From: Martinezella miluonensis
GTDB taxonomy: Bacteria; Pseudomonadota; Alphaproteobacteria; Rhizobiales; Rhizobiaceae
Direction: 5' to 3'
Assembly (NCBI RefSeq): GCF_900094545.1
Contig: NZ_FMAH01000005.1
Span: 124,001 to 188,000, forward strand
DNA: 64,000 nt
The notes under the pieces are model-generated. The model was not told where the DNA came from. It searched no databases and saw nothing but the letters and a program-made list of their open reading frames with translations. The position numbers were made by a program, and so were the translations under genes. This document shows positions 8,564 through 16,808 of the stretch, piece by piece. Every line of letters begins with the position of its first letter. Position 1 is the first letter of the stretch.

Positions 8564-9295
8564 ATGACCAAAGTGCTAACAGACGCTCGCTCGATCCGTA
8601 TCAAGGGCCGCTCCTTCCTAGCGGTCATGCTTTCGCCGGATCTTCCGCTGGACCAGTGGTTGATCAGGCTTGATGATCTCGCAGCCCGTTCGGCCGGCTT
8701 CTTTCTGGGGCGGCCGGTTGTGCTCGATATCACCGATCTGCCGATAGACCGCGCCCAGCTGAAGGAGCTGATCGGCGAGCTTTCGGCCCGCAACGTCAGC
8801 ATCATGGGCATCGAGGGCGGTCGTCCGTCGATCGCCGGGCCAGGCATGCCGCCGATGCTGAAAGGTGGGCGTCCGGCTGCCGATTTTGAGATCACCGAGG
8901 CGGAGCCTGTGGTGGAGCGTCGCAACAGCGAGCCGAAGGCGCCGCCTCCGGAAGTCCGGCCAGTCACGCAGTCACTGATCATCCGCGAGCCGGTGCGTTC
9001 CGGCCAGTCGGTGATCTTTCCCGAGGGCGATGTCACCATCATCGGTTCGGTGGCATCCGGTGCGGAAGTCATCGCGGGTGGATCCATCCACATCTATGGC
9101 GCCCTGCGCGGCCGCGCCATGGCGGGCTCGATCGGCAATGCCTCGGCGCGAATCTTTTGCCGCAAGCTCGAAGCCGAGCTGCTGGCGATCGATGGAATTT
9201 ACAAAATGGCAGAAGACGTATCACCCAGCCTCAGAGGGCAGCCTGTTCAGCTCTGGCTGGATGGTGAAACGATCATGGCTGAAAAACTAATCTGA
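8564..9295 (+). CDS. minC: Septum site-determining protein MinC
   Basis: This 243-aa protein is the division inhibitor of the Min system, which blocks FtsZ ring assembly near the poles. The N-terminal MinC_N domain (about 1-105, beginning RSIRIKGRSFLAVMLSP) is joined by a proline-rich linker to a C-terminal beta-helix domain (about 135-240). That domain has the repeated Gly turns VTIIGSVASGAEVIAGGSI and HIYGALRGRAMAG, which bind MinD and form the dimer. The ribosome-binding site before this ATG is weak, but the N-terminus matches homologues. It is the first gene of a minC-minD-minE operon (29-bp gap to minD). Confidence 0.95.
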   Translation: MTKVLTDARSIRIKGRSFLAVMLSPDLPLDQWLIRLDDLAARSAGFFLGRPVVLDITDLPIDRAQLKELIGELSARNVSIMGIEGGRPSIAGPGMPPMLKGGRPAADFEITEAEPVVERRNSEPKAPPPEVRPVTQSLIIREPVRSGQSVIFPEGDVTIIGSVASGAEVIAGGSIHIYGALRGRAMAGSIGNASARIFCRKLEAELLAIDGIYKMAEDVSPSLRGQPVQLWLDGETIMAEKLI

Positions 9296-9324
9296 GCCGA
9301 AGCCGGCCAAAACAGGAGAGCGAG

Positions 9325-10140
9325 ATGGGCAAGGTAATCGTCGTCACATCAGGCAAGGGCGGAGTTGGGAAGACGACTTCGACTGCCGCATTGGGGGCGG
9401 CTCTGGCGCAGAGGGGCGAAAAGGTCGTCGTGGTCGATTTCGACGTTGGCCTGCGCAATCTCGATCTGGTCATGGGTGCGGAACGGCGCGTCGTCTACGA
9501 CATCGTCAACGTCATTCATGGCGATGCCAAGCTGCCGCAGGCGCTGATCCGCGACAAGCGGCTGGAGACGCTCTTCCTCCTGCCGGCTTCGCAGACCCGC
9601 GACAAGGACAATCTTACCCCCGAGGGCGTCGAGCGCGTCATCAACGAGCTCAAGAACTATTTCGACTGGGTCATCTGCGACAGCCCGGCCGGTATCGAGC
9701 GCGGTGCAACGCTTGCCATGCGTCATGCCGATGTCGCCGTCGTCGTCACCAATCCGGAAGTCTCCTCGGTACGCGATTCCGATCGCATCATCGGCCTGCT
9801 GGACTCCAAGACGCTGAAGGCCGAGCGCGGCGAGCGCATGGAAAAGCATCTCCTCTTGACCCGCTTTGATGCCGCCCGCGCCGAGCGCGGCGACATGCTG
9901 AAGGTCGATGATGTGCTGGAGATCCTCTCCATTCCGTTGCTCGGCATCATTCCTGAAAGCACGGACGTTCTGCGCGCCTCCAACCTCGGCTCGCCCGTCA
10001 CGCTCGCCGATGCGCGCTGCGCGCCAGCGCTTGCTTATTTCGAAGCCGCACGCCGTCTTGCCGGCGAGCAGCTGCCGGTCACCATCCCCGGCGAGAAGCG
10101 GGGTATCTTCGGCAAGATCTTCGCAAGGAGGGCCGCATGA
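9325..10140 (+). CDS. minD: Septum site-determining ATPase MinD
   Basis: This 271-aa ParA/MinD-family ATPase has the deviant Walker A KGGVGKTT at 11-18, with the signature lysine K11, a [13 protein letters not shown] switch I region and a membrane-targeting amphipathic helix at the very C-terminus ([12 protein letters not shown]). MinD-ATP binds the inner membrane, recruits MinC and is released by MinE to produce pole-to-pole oscillation. A good GGAGAGCGAG site precedes the ATG. The stop overlaps the minE start by 4 bp (ATGA). Confidence 0.97.
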   Translation: MGKVIVVTSGKGGVGKTTSTAALGAALAQRGEKVVVVDFDVGLRNLDLVMGAERRVVYDIVNVIHGDAKLPQALIRDKRLETLFLLPASQTRDKDNLTPEGVERVINELKNYFDWVICDSPAGIERGATLAMRHADVAVVVTNPEVSSVRDSDRIIGLLDSKTLKAERGERMEKHLLLTRFDAARAERGDMLKVDDVLEILSIPLLGIIPESTDVLRASNLGSPVTLADARCAPALAYFEAARRLAGEQLPVTIPGEKRGIFGKIFARRAA

Positions 10141-10397
10141 GCATTTTCAAACTGTTTCGCAAGCAGAGATCTGCACCGATGGCGCGCGAGCGTCTGCAGA
10201 TTCTCCTTGCCCATGAGCGTGCCTCTGTGGGTTCGGATCTCGTATCCGTGCTGAGAGAGGAAATCCTCGCCGTCATCGCCAAGCACGTCCAGGTCGATCG
10301 CGATAAGGTGCAGGTGAAGATGGATCGCGACAAGGACGTCTCCATGCTGGAGATCGACGTCGAGATCCCGCGAGACGCCGCCTTGAAGGCGGCCTGA
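10137..10397 (+). CDS. minE: Cell division topological specificity factor MinE
   Basis: This 86-aa protein has the normal MinE length. The N-terminal segment [10 protein letters not shown] is the membrane-binding amphipathic part. [14 protein letters not shown] (about 17-31) is the anti-MinCD helix that stimulates MinD ATPase. The rest is the topological specificity domain with [25 protein letters not shown]. Translation is coupled to minD through the ATGA overlap. A 15-bp perfect hairpin follows 29 bp after the stop and probably ends the operon. Confidence 0.96.
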   Translation: MSIFKLFRKQRSAPMARERLQILLAHERASVGSDLVSVLREEILAVIAKHVQVDRDKVQVKMDRDKDVSMLEIDVEIPRDAALKAA

Positions 10398-10425
10398 CGG
10401 AAGCTCAGGCTGGGTACATATGTGC

Positions 10426-10470
10426 GAATTCCGCCGCTTGAGATCCCAAGCGGCGGAATTCTGAATTTTC
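10426..10470 (+). terminator. minCDE terminator
   Basis: GAATTCCGCCGCTTG at 10426-10440 pairs perfectly with CAAGCGGCGGAATTC at 10447-10461 (15-bp stem, 6-nt loop AGATCC), followed by TGAATTTTC. Stem strength, position 29 bp after minE and the downstream T run support an intrinsic terminator. Confidence 0.75.
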
Positions 10471-10511
10471 TCGAAGTTTACCCTTGCAAAGGGTGCGATT
10501 CGCTATTATCT

Positions 10512-10633
10512 GCAGGCCATCACCTGTATCGATGGCCTGCCGTGCTGACATTTCTGTGTCGAGCCGGTGTTCGCTGTCCGGGTTAAAAAAGCAAGGGCGC
10601 TCCCCAGAAATGGGTAGAGCGCCCTTTGCTTTT
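10512..10633 (+). ncRNA. Candidate trans-acting small RNA (two-hairpin)
   Basis: Between the minCDE terminator and the NodB-like gene is a unit shaped like a small RNA. A TTGCAA / CTATTAT promoter-like pair (10484-10489 and 10503-10509, spacing shorter than ideal) comes first. A perfect 5' hairpin follows, GCAGGCCATC (10512-10521) with GATGGCCTGC (10531-10540). Then come about 46 nt of mostly unpaired sequence and a long terminator-like stem at 10587-10633 ending in T-rich CTTTGCTTTTCTC. No ORF of note fits. It could instead be the 5' leader of the downstream deacetylase gene. Confidence 0.4.
10587..10633. terminator. Intrinsic terminator with long stem
   Basis: AAAAGCAAGGGCGCTC at 10587-10602 pairs with GAGCGCCCTTTGCTTTT at 10617-10633, with one bulged base and a 14-nt loop. 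The A and T tracts on the two sides make it able to act in both directions. It either ends the candidate sRNA or separates the min region from the deacetylase gene. Confidence 0.7.
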
Positions 10634-10725
10634 CTCGCATTCGTGGCACTTTTCTTGTCCAGCGCGATATGCCAGTTTGCAAAGATGATGCGGGGGGCGG
10701 CAGCTTGGGCGAAGTGCATGACCTG

Positions 10726-11484
10726 ATGAGTGCGTTGTTCAGATGGATGCTTGCCGGCATTTTTCTCGTGGCATGCGCGGTCGGCGCCCAGGCTGCGGAC
10801 AAGACGATCTTTCTGACATTTGACGACGGGCCGCTGCCCGGAACGAAGAACATTCTCTCGGTACTGAGCCAGGAAAATGTGCCCGCCGCCATGTTCATGG
10901 TCGGCTTGCATGTCGAGACCATTCCGGCCGGGCGCGAGCTGCTGGCCGAAGCCAAGGCGATGTCGCTGGTGACCATCGGCAACCATAGCTACAGTCACGC
11001 CAACAATCGCTACAGGAAATACTACTCCAACACTCAGGCCGTCGTGGCGGACATGCTTCATGCCAATGACGTTCTTGGCCTGAAGCCGATCGTCCATGCG
11101 CGGCTGCCGGGCAGGGACGTCTTTCGGCTTCCGACTGTCTCGAGAGAGGATCTGTCCATCAATGTCGCCCAATGGGAGCGCGAGTGGCTGGACTATGAGT
11201 TCGTTGCCGAAGCGGGCTTCTATCTCTACGGCTGGGATTTCGAATGGGTACACAGCGACGACGGCAAGCCCGTTCAATCGGTGGACCGTCTGGTCAGCGA
11301 AATCGACCACCTCTTTCAATACGGCCGCTTCACGCAACGCGGCAAGATGATCCTGCTGATGCACGACGAAATGTTCCAGGACCAGTTCAACGGCCAGGAA
11401 AACCTGCAGGCGCTCACCCGCACGCTTCGTCAGCGCGGCTATGCTTTCGGCGATATCAGGGACTATGCGCCGTCGAATCCCTGA
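10726..11484 (+). CDS. Secreted NodB-type polysaccharide deacetylase
   Basis: From the ATG at 10726 the product is 252 aa with a Sec signal (residues 1-24, VGAQAAD). The NodB homology motifs are present: motif 1 TFDDGP (31-36, catalytic base Asp and metal Asp) and motif 2 GNHSYSH (metal ligands H87 and H91). A C-terminal ILLMHDEMF could supply the late catalytic His. These enzymes remove N-acetyl groups from chitin-like or other surface polysaccharides in the periplasm. The central motif KPIVHARLPGRDVFRLP is a divergent motif 3, which normally reads RxPY, so substrate specificity may be unusual. An upstream in-frame start exists, but the signal peptide favours 10726. Confidence 0.78.
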   Translation: MSALFRWMLAGIFLVACAVGAQAADKTIFLTFDDGPLPGTKNILSVLSQENVPAAMFMVGLHVETIPAGRELLAEAKAMSLVTIGNHSYSHANNRYRKYYSNTQAVVADMLHANDVLGLKPIVHARLPGRDVFRLPTVSREDLSINVAQWEREWLDYEFVAEAGFYLYGWDFEWVHSDDGKPVQSVDRLVSEIDHLFQYGRFTQRGKMILLMHDEMFQDQFNGQENLQALTRTLRQRGYAFGDIRDYAPSNP

Positions 11485-11499
11485 ACCGCGAGAATTTGC

Positions 11500-12108
11500 C
11501 TAGGCCTGCCTTGCCGCAGCTCCGGCCGCCACGGTCAGAATGAAGTCGTCGAGTTCCCGTTCCAGGCTTTCGACCGGCAGACCGACAAACCGCCCCTCGA
11601 GGCTGATGCTGACGACGCCATGAACGGCGCCGAACAGGGTTCTCGCGCGAATAGCGCGCGCCGTCTCCGACATGGTCGGCTGCAGTTCGGCAAGCGGTTC
11701 GGCAATGACGCCCATCAGGAACATATGCTCCTCAAGATGCCATTCCGGGCTCGGACGATTGTCCGGTGGCCGGTGATCGAAGAGCGCCTTCCATAGATTG
11801 CGGTGGGTGACGGCAAACCGCAAATAGCCGCGCGCGAGATTGCGCAAACGGTCGGTGGGCGTGTGATCCTTGACCTCGGCCAGAGTTAGCGAAGCTTCGA
11901 GCCCCTTCAGCGTCGCCGAATTGACGTGAATGACCAGATCGTCGAGATCGGCAAACACGGTGTAGAGACCTCCAAGCGCGCAGCCGACATCCTGCGTTAC
12001 GTCGCGCGCCCGCAGGTTGGAAAGCCCGTCGGCCGCTATGCGATTGCGCGCCGCCTCGATCAGCCGCAGCTTCAGATCCTCGCGCTTTTCCAGGGTTTTT
12101 CTCGCCAT
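11500..12108 (-). CDS. TetR-family repressor (WHG-type C-terminal domain)
   Basis: This is a 202-aa repressor. The N-terminal TetR helix-turn-helix (about 10-55) includes RLIEAARNRIAADGLSNL and LGGLYTVFADLDDLV. The C-terminal ligand domain has RGYLRFAVTHRNLWKALFDHR and FGAVHGVVSISLEGR, typical of the WHG-domain subgroup. I chose the ATG at 12108 over one 12 bp upstream because it has better ribosome-binding spacing. It is divergent from the pspA-like gene. Three copies of the palindrome TGAAC-N3-GTTCA lie between the two genes and are the obvious operators for autoregulation and control of the PspA operon (inference). The ligand is unknown. Confidence 0.88.
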   Translation of the reverse strand: MARKTLEKREDLKLRLIEAARNRIAADGLSNLRARDVTQDVGCALGGLYTVFADLDDLVIHVNSATLKGLEASLTLAEVKDHTPTDRLRNLARGYLRFAVTHRNLWKALFDHRPPDNRPSPEWHLEEHMFLMGVIAEPLAELQPTMSETARAIRARTLFGAVHGVVSISLEGRFVGLPVESLERELDDFILTVAAGAAARQA

Positions 12109-12129
12109 TGACCATTCCAATCCGATTTT

Positions 12130-12201
12130 TGAACGTTGTTCAAAATTTTTCTTGAACGGCGTTCATGATTCTGGCATACATCATTTCGTGAACATCGTTC
12201 A
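12130..12201. promoter_or_regulatory. Three TGAAC-N3-GTTCA operators in the tetR/pspA divergent promoter
   Basis: Identical-arm palindromes lie at 12130-12142 (TGAACGTTGTTCA), 12153-12165 (TGAACGGCGTTCA) and 12189-12201 (TGAACATCGTTCA). Spacings are 23 and 36 bp, close to two and three-and-a-half helical turns. They fill the 110-bp gap between the TetR start and the PspA start, the expected layout for a TetR repressor shutting off both promoters. Confidence 0.75.
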
Positions 12202-12218
12202 TAAACGGGAGACGACAA

Positions 12219-12908
12219 ATGTTCAATTCAATTCTGACGCTCATCCGCGGTAGAGCTTACGATGCGGAGCAGGCATTCATCGATCGCAATGCCGTGCCTC
12301 TGCTTGCGCAGCAGATCCGCGACGCGGCCGTCGCCATTCAGTCGGCACGGCGGGCAGTGGCAATTGCCGTTGCACAGAATGAGCAGGAAAAGAGCCATTA
12401 TTCAGCGATCGTCGGTCGCATCGCCGACCTGGAAACTCGCGCCGTTGCCGCCTTGCAGAAGGGCAATGACGAGCTTGCCCTGGAAGCCGCCGAGGCGATC
12501 GCCCAGCTCGAAGCCGAGCGCGATGCTTCCGAGAAGGCGCAGGCGCAATTCAACCAGACGATCGGCAAGCTCAAGGCAACCGTTCGCGCATCGGAAGTGC
12601 GGCTGCAGGAATTGCAGCGCGGCGAGCGGCTGGCCCGCGCTACCGAGCAGACACAGAAGCTCAATGTCGCCTGCGACGACAAGTCGGGCCTCGCGACCCT
12701 CGACGATGCGGAGGAAACGCTTGCCCGTCTTCAGGCCTACCAGAACCGCTGCGAGGTCGCAGCTTCCGTCATGAAGGAAATGGACGCAGCGAGCCGGCCG
12801 GCAACCATTGTCGAAAAGCTTGCCAATGCCGGCTTCGGAGCCCCGCTCAGTCCTTCAGCCGACGAGGTGCTGACCCGCCTTCGCGAACGCATGAATTCAG
12901 CAGCCTGA
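12219..12908 (+). CDS. PspA/IM30-family membrane stress protein
   Basis: This 229-aa protein, almost wholly helical, has the PspA/IM30 layout. It has an N-terminal membrane-binding helix (MFNSILTLIRGRAYDAEQAF) followed by a long coiled coil (about 25-200) rich in Ala, Glu and Gln. PspA-type proteins polymerise on damaged inner membranes and limit proton leakage. It is the first gene of an apparent unit with a YiaAB protein (37 bp downstream) and a lysophospholipid acyltransferase. No PspF or other sigma-54 activator is nearby. Control appears to be by the divergent TetR, unlike the enterobacterial phage-shock system. Confidence 0.85.
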   Translation: MFNSILTLIRGRAYDAEQAFIDRNAVPLLAQQIRDAAVAIQSARRAVAIAVAQNEQEKSHYSAIVGRIADLETRAVAALQKGNDELALEAAEAIAQLEAERDASEKAQAQFNQTIGKLKATVRASEVRLQELQRGERLARATEQTQKLNVACDDKSGLATLDDAEETLARLQAYQNRCEVAASVMKEMDAASRPATIVEKLANAGFGAPLSPSADEVLTRLRERMNSAA

Positions 12909-12945
12909 AACCGAACACATCAAACAGATTAGAGAGGGTACGATC

Positions 12946-13227
12946 ATGAACGACAGTTTCCAGAAACATTCCCAGGCTTGGGTGAGCTTTTCCTACATCT
13001 CTTTCGCCGCCGCTGCTTTCATGCTTTTCGTCGGCCTCTACATGATGCCGATCGACCTCTGGGGCAAAGGCTATCTTGCCATGGGCATCCTGATGCTGGT
13101 GCAGACGACGGTCAATGTTACCAAGACGGTTCGCGACAATTCCGAGGCTGACAAGCTGATCCGCAAGGTAGAGGATGCTCGCACGGAGAAGCTCTTGGTT
13201 AAGTTCAATCGTGACGGTCAGGACTAA
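12946..13227 (+). CDS. YiaA/YiaB-family inner membrane protein
   Basis: This 93-aa protein has two membrane helices (about 15-33 and 40-60) around the short turn MMPIDLWGKGYLAMG. That arrangement and the WVSFSYISFAAAAFMLFVGL opening mark the YiaAB two-helix domain. A charged cytosolic tail follows. The ATG is preceded by AGAGAGGGTACG. It lies 37 bp after the PspA-like gene and probably shares its transcript. Its molecular role is unknown. The context suggests a small membrane partner in envelope stress. Confidence 0.82.
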   Translation: MNDSFQKHSQAWVSFSYISFAAAAFMLFVGLYMMPIDLWGKGYLAMGILMLVQTTVNVTKTVRDNSEADKLIRKVEDARTEKLLVKFNRDGQD

Positions 13228-13238
13228 ACTTTATTAAC

Positions 13239-13292
13239 GACGCCACAGGGTTGTATCTGCGCTCAACCTTTGCGTAACAACTCTGTGGCGTC
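13239..13292 (+). repeat. Long-range hairpin between yiaAB and the acyltransferase gene
   Basis: GACGCCACAG (13239-13248) pairs with CTGTGGCGTC (13283-13292), and inside it GGTTG (13249-13253) pairs with CAACC (13264-13268). It ends 25 bp before the acyltransferase ATG and is followed by TTGTTGG. It could be a partial terminator or an RNA element setting the ratio of PspA/YiaAB to the much larger downstream protein. Confidence 0.4.
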
Positions 13293-13317
13293 TTGTTGGC
13301 TAAACGAGGGATATGCC

Positions 13318-16300
13318 ATGCAAAAGCACCTGATGAGATCGAGGAAATTCGCGCCGCTGTTCTGGACGCAGTTCCTCACCGCCTTCAACGATAATTTCCT
13401 CAAGCAAACTCTGGTTTTCGTCATTCTCGCGCAGATGGCGACGGAGGGGGCGGCGCTGGTGACGCTTGCCGGCGGCATCTTCATCGTGCCGTTCCTGCTT
13501 TTGTCGGCGATTGCCGGCGAGCTCGCCGATAAATACGACAAGGCCAAGATGGCGGAGCTGCTGAAGCGCTGCGAGCTTGGCGTCGCGGCGATCTCCGTCA
13601 TCGGCATCGCCTTCTCTTCCATCTGGATCCTGATGCTTGCCCTCTTCGGTTTCGGCGTCATCTCCTCGCTCTTCGGACCGATCAAATACGGCATCCTGCC
13701 GGATCATCTGGCAAGCCGGGACCTTCCCAAGGCCAATGCCTGGATCGAAGGCGGCACCTTCATCGCCATTCTCACCGGCACCATGATCGCCGCGGTCGCC
13801 TTCCGTGAGGGCGAGAATGTCTGGATCTTCGGCCCGATGATGATGGGGCTTTCCATCCTCTGCTGGTTTGCCGCCCGCATGATCCCTTCGACGGGTTCCA
13901 AGGCGCCGGATCTGGTCGTCGATACGAATGTCGTGCGTTCCAGCTACAGGCTGGTCAACGAGCTTCGCGCCGATAGCCGCATCTGGCGTGCCTCGCTGAT
14001 GAACTGCTGGTTCTGGTTTGTCGGCGCCTTCATCATGTCGATGCTGCCTGTTATGGTGACCGATATTCTCGGCGGTTCCGAAATCGTCGTTCCGGCCTAT
14101 CTGGCGATCTTTGCCATATCCGTCGCCATCGGCTCGGCCATTGCCGGATGGATGGCTGCCGGCCGCATCGTGCTTTTGCCGGCGCCCGTCGGTATGCTGA
14201 TCGTCGCGCTCTTCGGCCTCGACCTCGCCTGGAACCTGTGGGGCCTTCAGTCGACCGATCACGCGCAAACCATTCTTGCCTTCTTCTCTGGGCCGAAGAC
14301 TATCCACGTCGCGGTCGACCTGGCCGGCATGGCGATCGGCGGTGCCTTCCTCGCCGTTCCGACCTTTGCAGCCATGCAGAGCTGGGCGCATGAGGATCGT
14401 CGTGCTCGCGTCATCGGCGCAGCCAACGTCCTGTCGGCTCTCTTCATTGCAGTGGGCCTGGCGCTTGTGGCCGTGCTGCAGGCCGTTGGTCTGTCGATTC
14501 CGGTCATCATTCTCAGCATCTCCGTGCTCAACATCGCGATCGCCTGGGTCATGCTGGAAATGCTGCCGACCAATGCCTTCCGCGACCTCATTTCGATCAT
14601 CTTCCGCGCTTTCATGCGGCTGGAAGTCGAGGGTCTGGAAAACATCCGCAAGGCCGGCCCGGCGCCGATCATCGCGCTCAACCATGTGAGCTTGCTCGAC
14701 GGTGCGCTGGCGCTTGCCATCACCGAAGAAGAGCCCGTCTTTGCCATCGACTATGCATTTGCCAAGAAATGGTGGGTGCGGCCGCTCCTGAAAAAGTGCA
14801 AGTTCCTGCCGCTCGACCCGACGAAGCCGATGGCGACGCGTTCGCTGATCAAGGTCATCCAGGACGGCAGCCCGGTCGGCATCTTCCCCGAGGGGCGTCT
14901 GACCGTGACGGGCACGCTGATGAAGGTCTATGACGGCGCCGCCATGGTCGCCGACAAGACCGGCACAATGATCGTGCCCGTTCGTATCGATGGTCTGGAA
15001 AAGAGCTATGCCTCCTATCTGACGTCGAGCCATGTCCGTCGCCGTCTCTTTCCCAAGGTCAAGGTGACGATTCTCGAACCCGTCAAGCTTGACGTTCCGG
15101 TGGAACTCAAGGGCAGGAAGCGGCGCATTGCGGCCGGTGCCGCCCTCTACCAGATCATGTCGACGCTGATGTTTCGCACCGCCGACACCGACAACACGGT
15201 CCTCGGCCGTATCATCGAAACCGCCCATGAACACGGCGGCAAGAAGCTCGCCGTCGAGGATCCGATTGCCGGAAAGCTGTCCTATGCCAAACTTCTGACC
15301 GGTGCTGCGGTCCTGGGGGCGAAGTTCAAGAAGATGTTCCCCAAGGAGAAGACGCTCGGCGTCATGCTGCCGAACGCCAATGGCACGGCTGCGACCGTCC
15401 TCGGCGTCATGTCGGCGGGCAAGGTCCCGGCCATGCTGAACTTCACGGCAGGCGCTGCCAATATCCTGTCCGCCTGCCGGACCGCCGAGGTCAAGCACGT
15501 CCTCAGCTCCCGCGCCTTCGTCACGCAGGCCAAGCTCGGCCCAGTGGTCGAGGAGCTCGAAAAGCAGGTGACCTTCGTCTGGCTGGATGAGCTGCGCACG
15601 CAAGTCACCTTCCTCGACAAGATCGTCGGGTCGCTTCGCAAATATCGGCCGCTGGTCAAGCGCAATGCCGGTGATCCGGCTGTCATCCTCTTCACCTCCG
15701 GTTCCGAAGGCGCGCCGAAGGGCGTGGTGCTGAGCCACCGCAATATCCTTTCGAACGCGGCCCAAGCGGCCTCGCGCATCGACTTCCATCCCGGCGACAA
15801 GGTGTTCAACATCCTGCCGATGTTCCACTCCTTCGGTCTGACGGCGGGCACGATCCTGCCGCTGGTCTCGGGCGTGCCGATCTTCCTCTATCCGTCGCCG
15901 CTGCACTATCGCATCGTGCCGGAGCTGATCTACGTCTCGAATGCGACCATCGTTTTCGGCACGGATACGTTCCTGAACGGTTATGCGCGCAGCGCTCATC
16001 CCTACGATCTGAGGTCGATCCGCTACATCTTCTCCGGTGCCGAACCGGTGAAGGCCTCAACCCGTGAGGTCTATATGGAGAAGTTCGGTCTGCGCATCCT
16101 GGAAGGCTATGGCGTCACAGAGGCCGCTCCGGTGATCTCGCTGAATACGCCGATGTACAACCGCTCCGGCACGGTCGGAAAGATCATGCCGGGCATGGAA
16201 TGGAAGCTGGAGCCGGTTCCCGGCATCGACGAGGGCGGACGTCTGCACATCCGCGGTGCTAACGTGATGGCCGGCTACATGCGCGCGGACAATCCCGGCG

Positions 16301-16713
16301 TTCTTGAGCCGCTGCCGGAAGGCTGGCACGATACCGGCGACATCGTCACCATCGATGAGGACGGTTTCGTCAAGATCCGCGGCCGCGCCAAGCGCTTTGC
16401 CAAGATAGGTGGCGAGATGGTCTCGCTCGCAGCAGTGGAGACGCTTGCCGCGCAGCTCTGGCCGGGTGCGCTCAGCGTTGTTTCGTCCGTGCCAGACGCC
16501 AAGAAGGGTGAGCGTCTCATCCTCCTCACTGATGCGCCGAACGCCACGCGAAGCGATTTCCTGGCATTTGCCAAATCGAAGGGTGCCACGGAAATGATGG
16601 TCCCGGCGGAAGTGACCATCGGCAAGGTGCCGGTCCTCGGCTCGGGCAAAGTCGATTTCGTGACTGCCCGCGCCATGGCGCTCGAAGGACTATCGCAATC
16701 GCAGGCGGCATAA
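13318..16713 (+). CDS. MFS-PlsC-AMP-ligase fusion: lysophospholipid acyltransferase / acyl-ACP synthetase (Aas-like)
   Basis: This 1131-aa three-domain protein begins with an LplT-like MFS lysophospholipid flippase (about 1-405, opening FWTQFLTAFNDNFLKQTLVF). A PlsC acyltransferase follows (about 420-620) with NHVSLLD (HX4D catalytic box) and FPEGRLT. The C-terminal part is an AMP-binding acyl-acyl-carrier-protein synthetase (about 640-1131) with FTSGSEGAPKGVVLSH and TGDIV. In E. coli, LplT and Aas are separate proteins that flip lysophosphatidylethanolamine inward and re-acylate it. Here all are on one chain. The start ATG at 13318 has an AACGAGGG site. Membership in a PspA/YiaAB group points to membrane repair. 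Confidence 0.88.
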   Translation: MQKHLMRSRKFAPLFWTQFLTAFNDNFLKQTLVFVILAQMATEGAALVTLAGGIFIVPFLLLSAIAGELADKYDKAKMAELLKRCELGVAAISVIGIAFSSIWILMLALFGFGVISSLFGPIKYGILPDHLASRDLPKANAWIEGGTFIAILTGTMIAAVAFREGENVWIFGPMMMGLSILCWFAARMIPSTGSKAPDLVVDTNVVRSSYRLVNELRADSRIWRASLMNCWFWFVGAFIMSMLPVMVTDILGGSEIVVPAYLAIFAISVAIGSAIAGWMAAGRIVLLPAPVGMLIVALFGLDLAWNLWGLQSTDHAQTILAFFSGPKTIHVAVDLAGMAIGGAFLAVPTFAAMQSWAHEDRRARVIGAANVLSALFIAVGLALVAVLQAVGLSIPVIILSISVLNIAIAWVMLEMLPTNAFRDLISIIFRAFMRLEVEGLENIRKAGPAPIIALNHVSLLDGALALAITEEEPVFAIDYAFAKKWWVRPLLKKCKFLPLDPTKPMATRSLIKVIQDGSPVGIFPEGRLTVTGTLMKVYDGAAMVADKTGTMIVPVRIDGLEKSYASYLTSSHVRRRLFPKVKVTILEPVKLDVPVELKGRKRRIAAGAALYQIMSTLMFRTADTDNTVLGRIIETAHEHGGKKLAVEDPIAGKLSYAKLLTGAAVLGAKFKKMFPKEKTLGVMLPNANGTAATVLGVMSAGKVPAMLNFTAGAANILSACRTAEVKHVLSSRAFVTQAKLGPVVEELEKQVTFVWLDELRTQVTFLDKIVGSLRKYRPLVKRNAGDPAVILFTSGSEGAPKGVVLSHRNILSNAAQAASRIDFHPGDKVFNILPMFHSFGLTAGTILPLVSGVPIFLYPSPLHYRIVPELIYVSNATIVFGTDTFLNGYARSAHPYDLRSIRYIFSGAEPVKASTREVYMEKFGLRILEGYGVTEAAPVISLNTPMYNRSGTVGKIMPGMEWKLEPVPGIDEGGRLHIRGANVMAGYMRADNPGVLEPLPEGWHDTGDIVTIDEDGFVKIRGRAKRFAKIGGEMVSLAAVETLAAQLWPGALSVVSSVPDAKKGERLILLTDAPNATRSDFLAFAKSKGATEMMVPAEVTIGKVPVLGSGKVDFVTARAMALEGLSQSQAA

Positions 16714-16729
16714 ATTCAAGCAGCTGAAC

Positions 16730-16770
16730 GGCAAAGCGGTCGGTGGTTGGAGCCATCGACCGTTTTTGCC
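16730..16770. terminator. Terminator between the acyltransferase and opposing kinase
   Basis: CGGTCG (16737-16742) with flanking GGCAAAG pairs with CGACCG (16757-16762) followed by TTTTTGCC. An inner TGG/CCA pair extends the stem. It sits in the 95-bp gap of a convergent gene pair, so it can serve both strands. Confidence 0.65.
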
Positions 16771-16808
16771 ATCGACATCAAAGCATTACAGATCGCTTCG
16801 ATTCCGAT

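Noticed and set aside
13300..15999. 899-aa antisense ORF opposite the acyltransferase gene
   Set aside because: Arg/Asp/His-rich shadow typical of GC-rich codon bias on the reverse strand. The plus-strand protein is clearly the real one.
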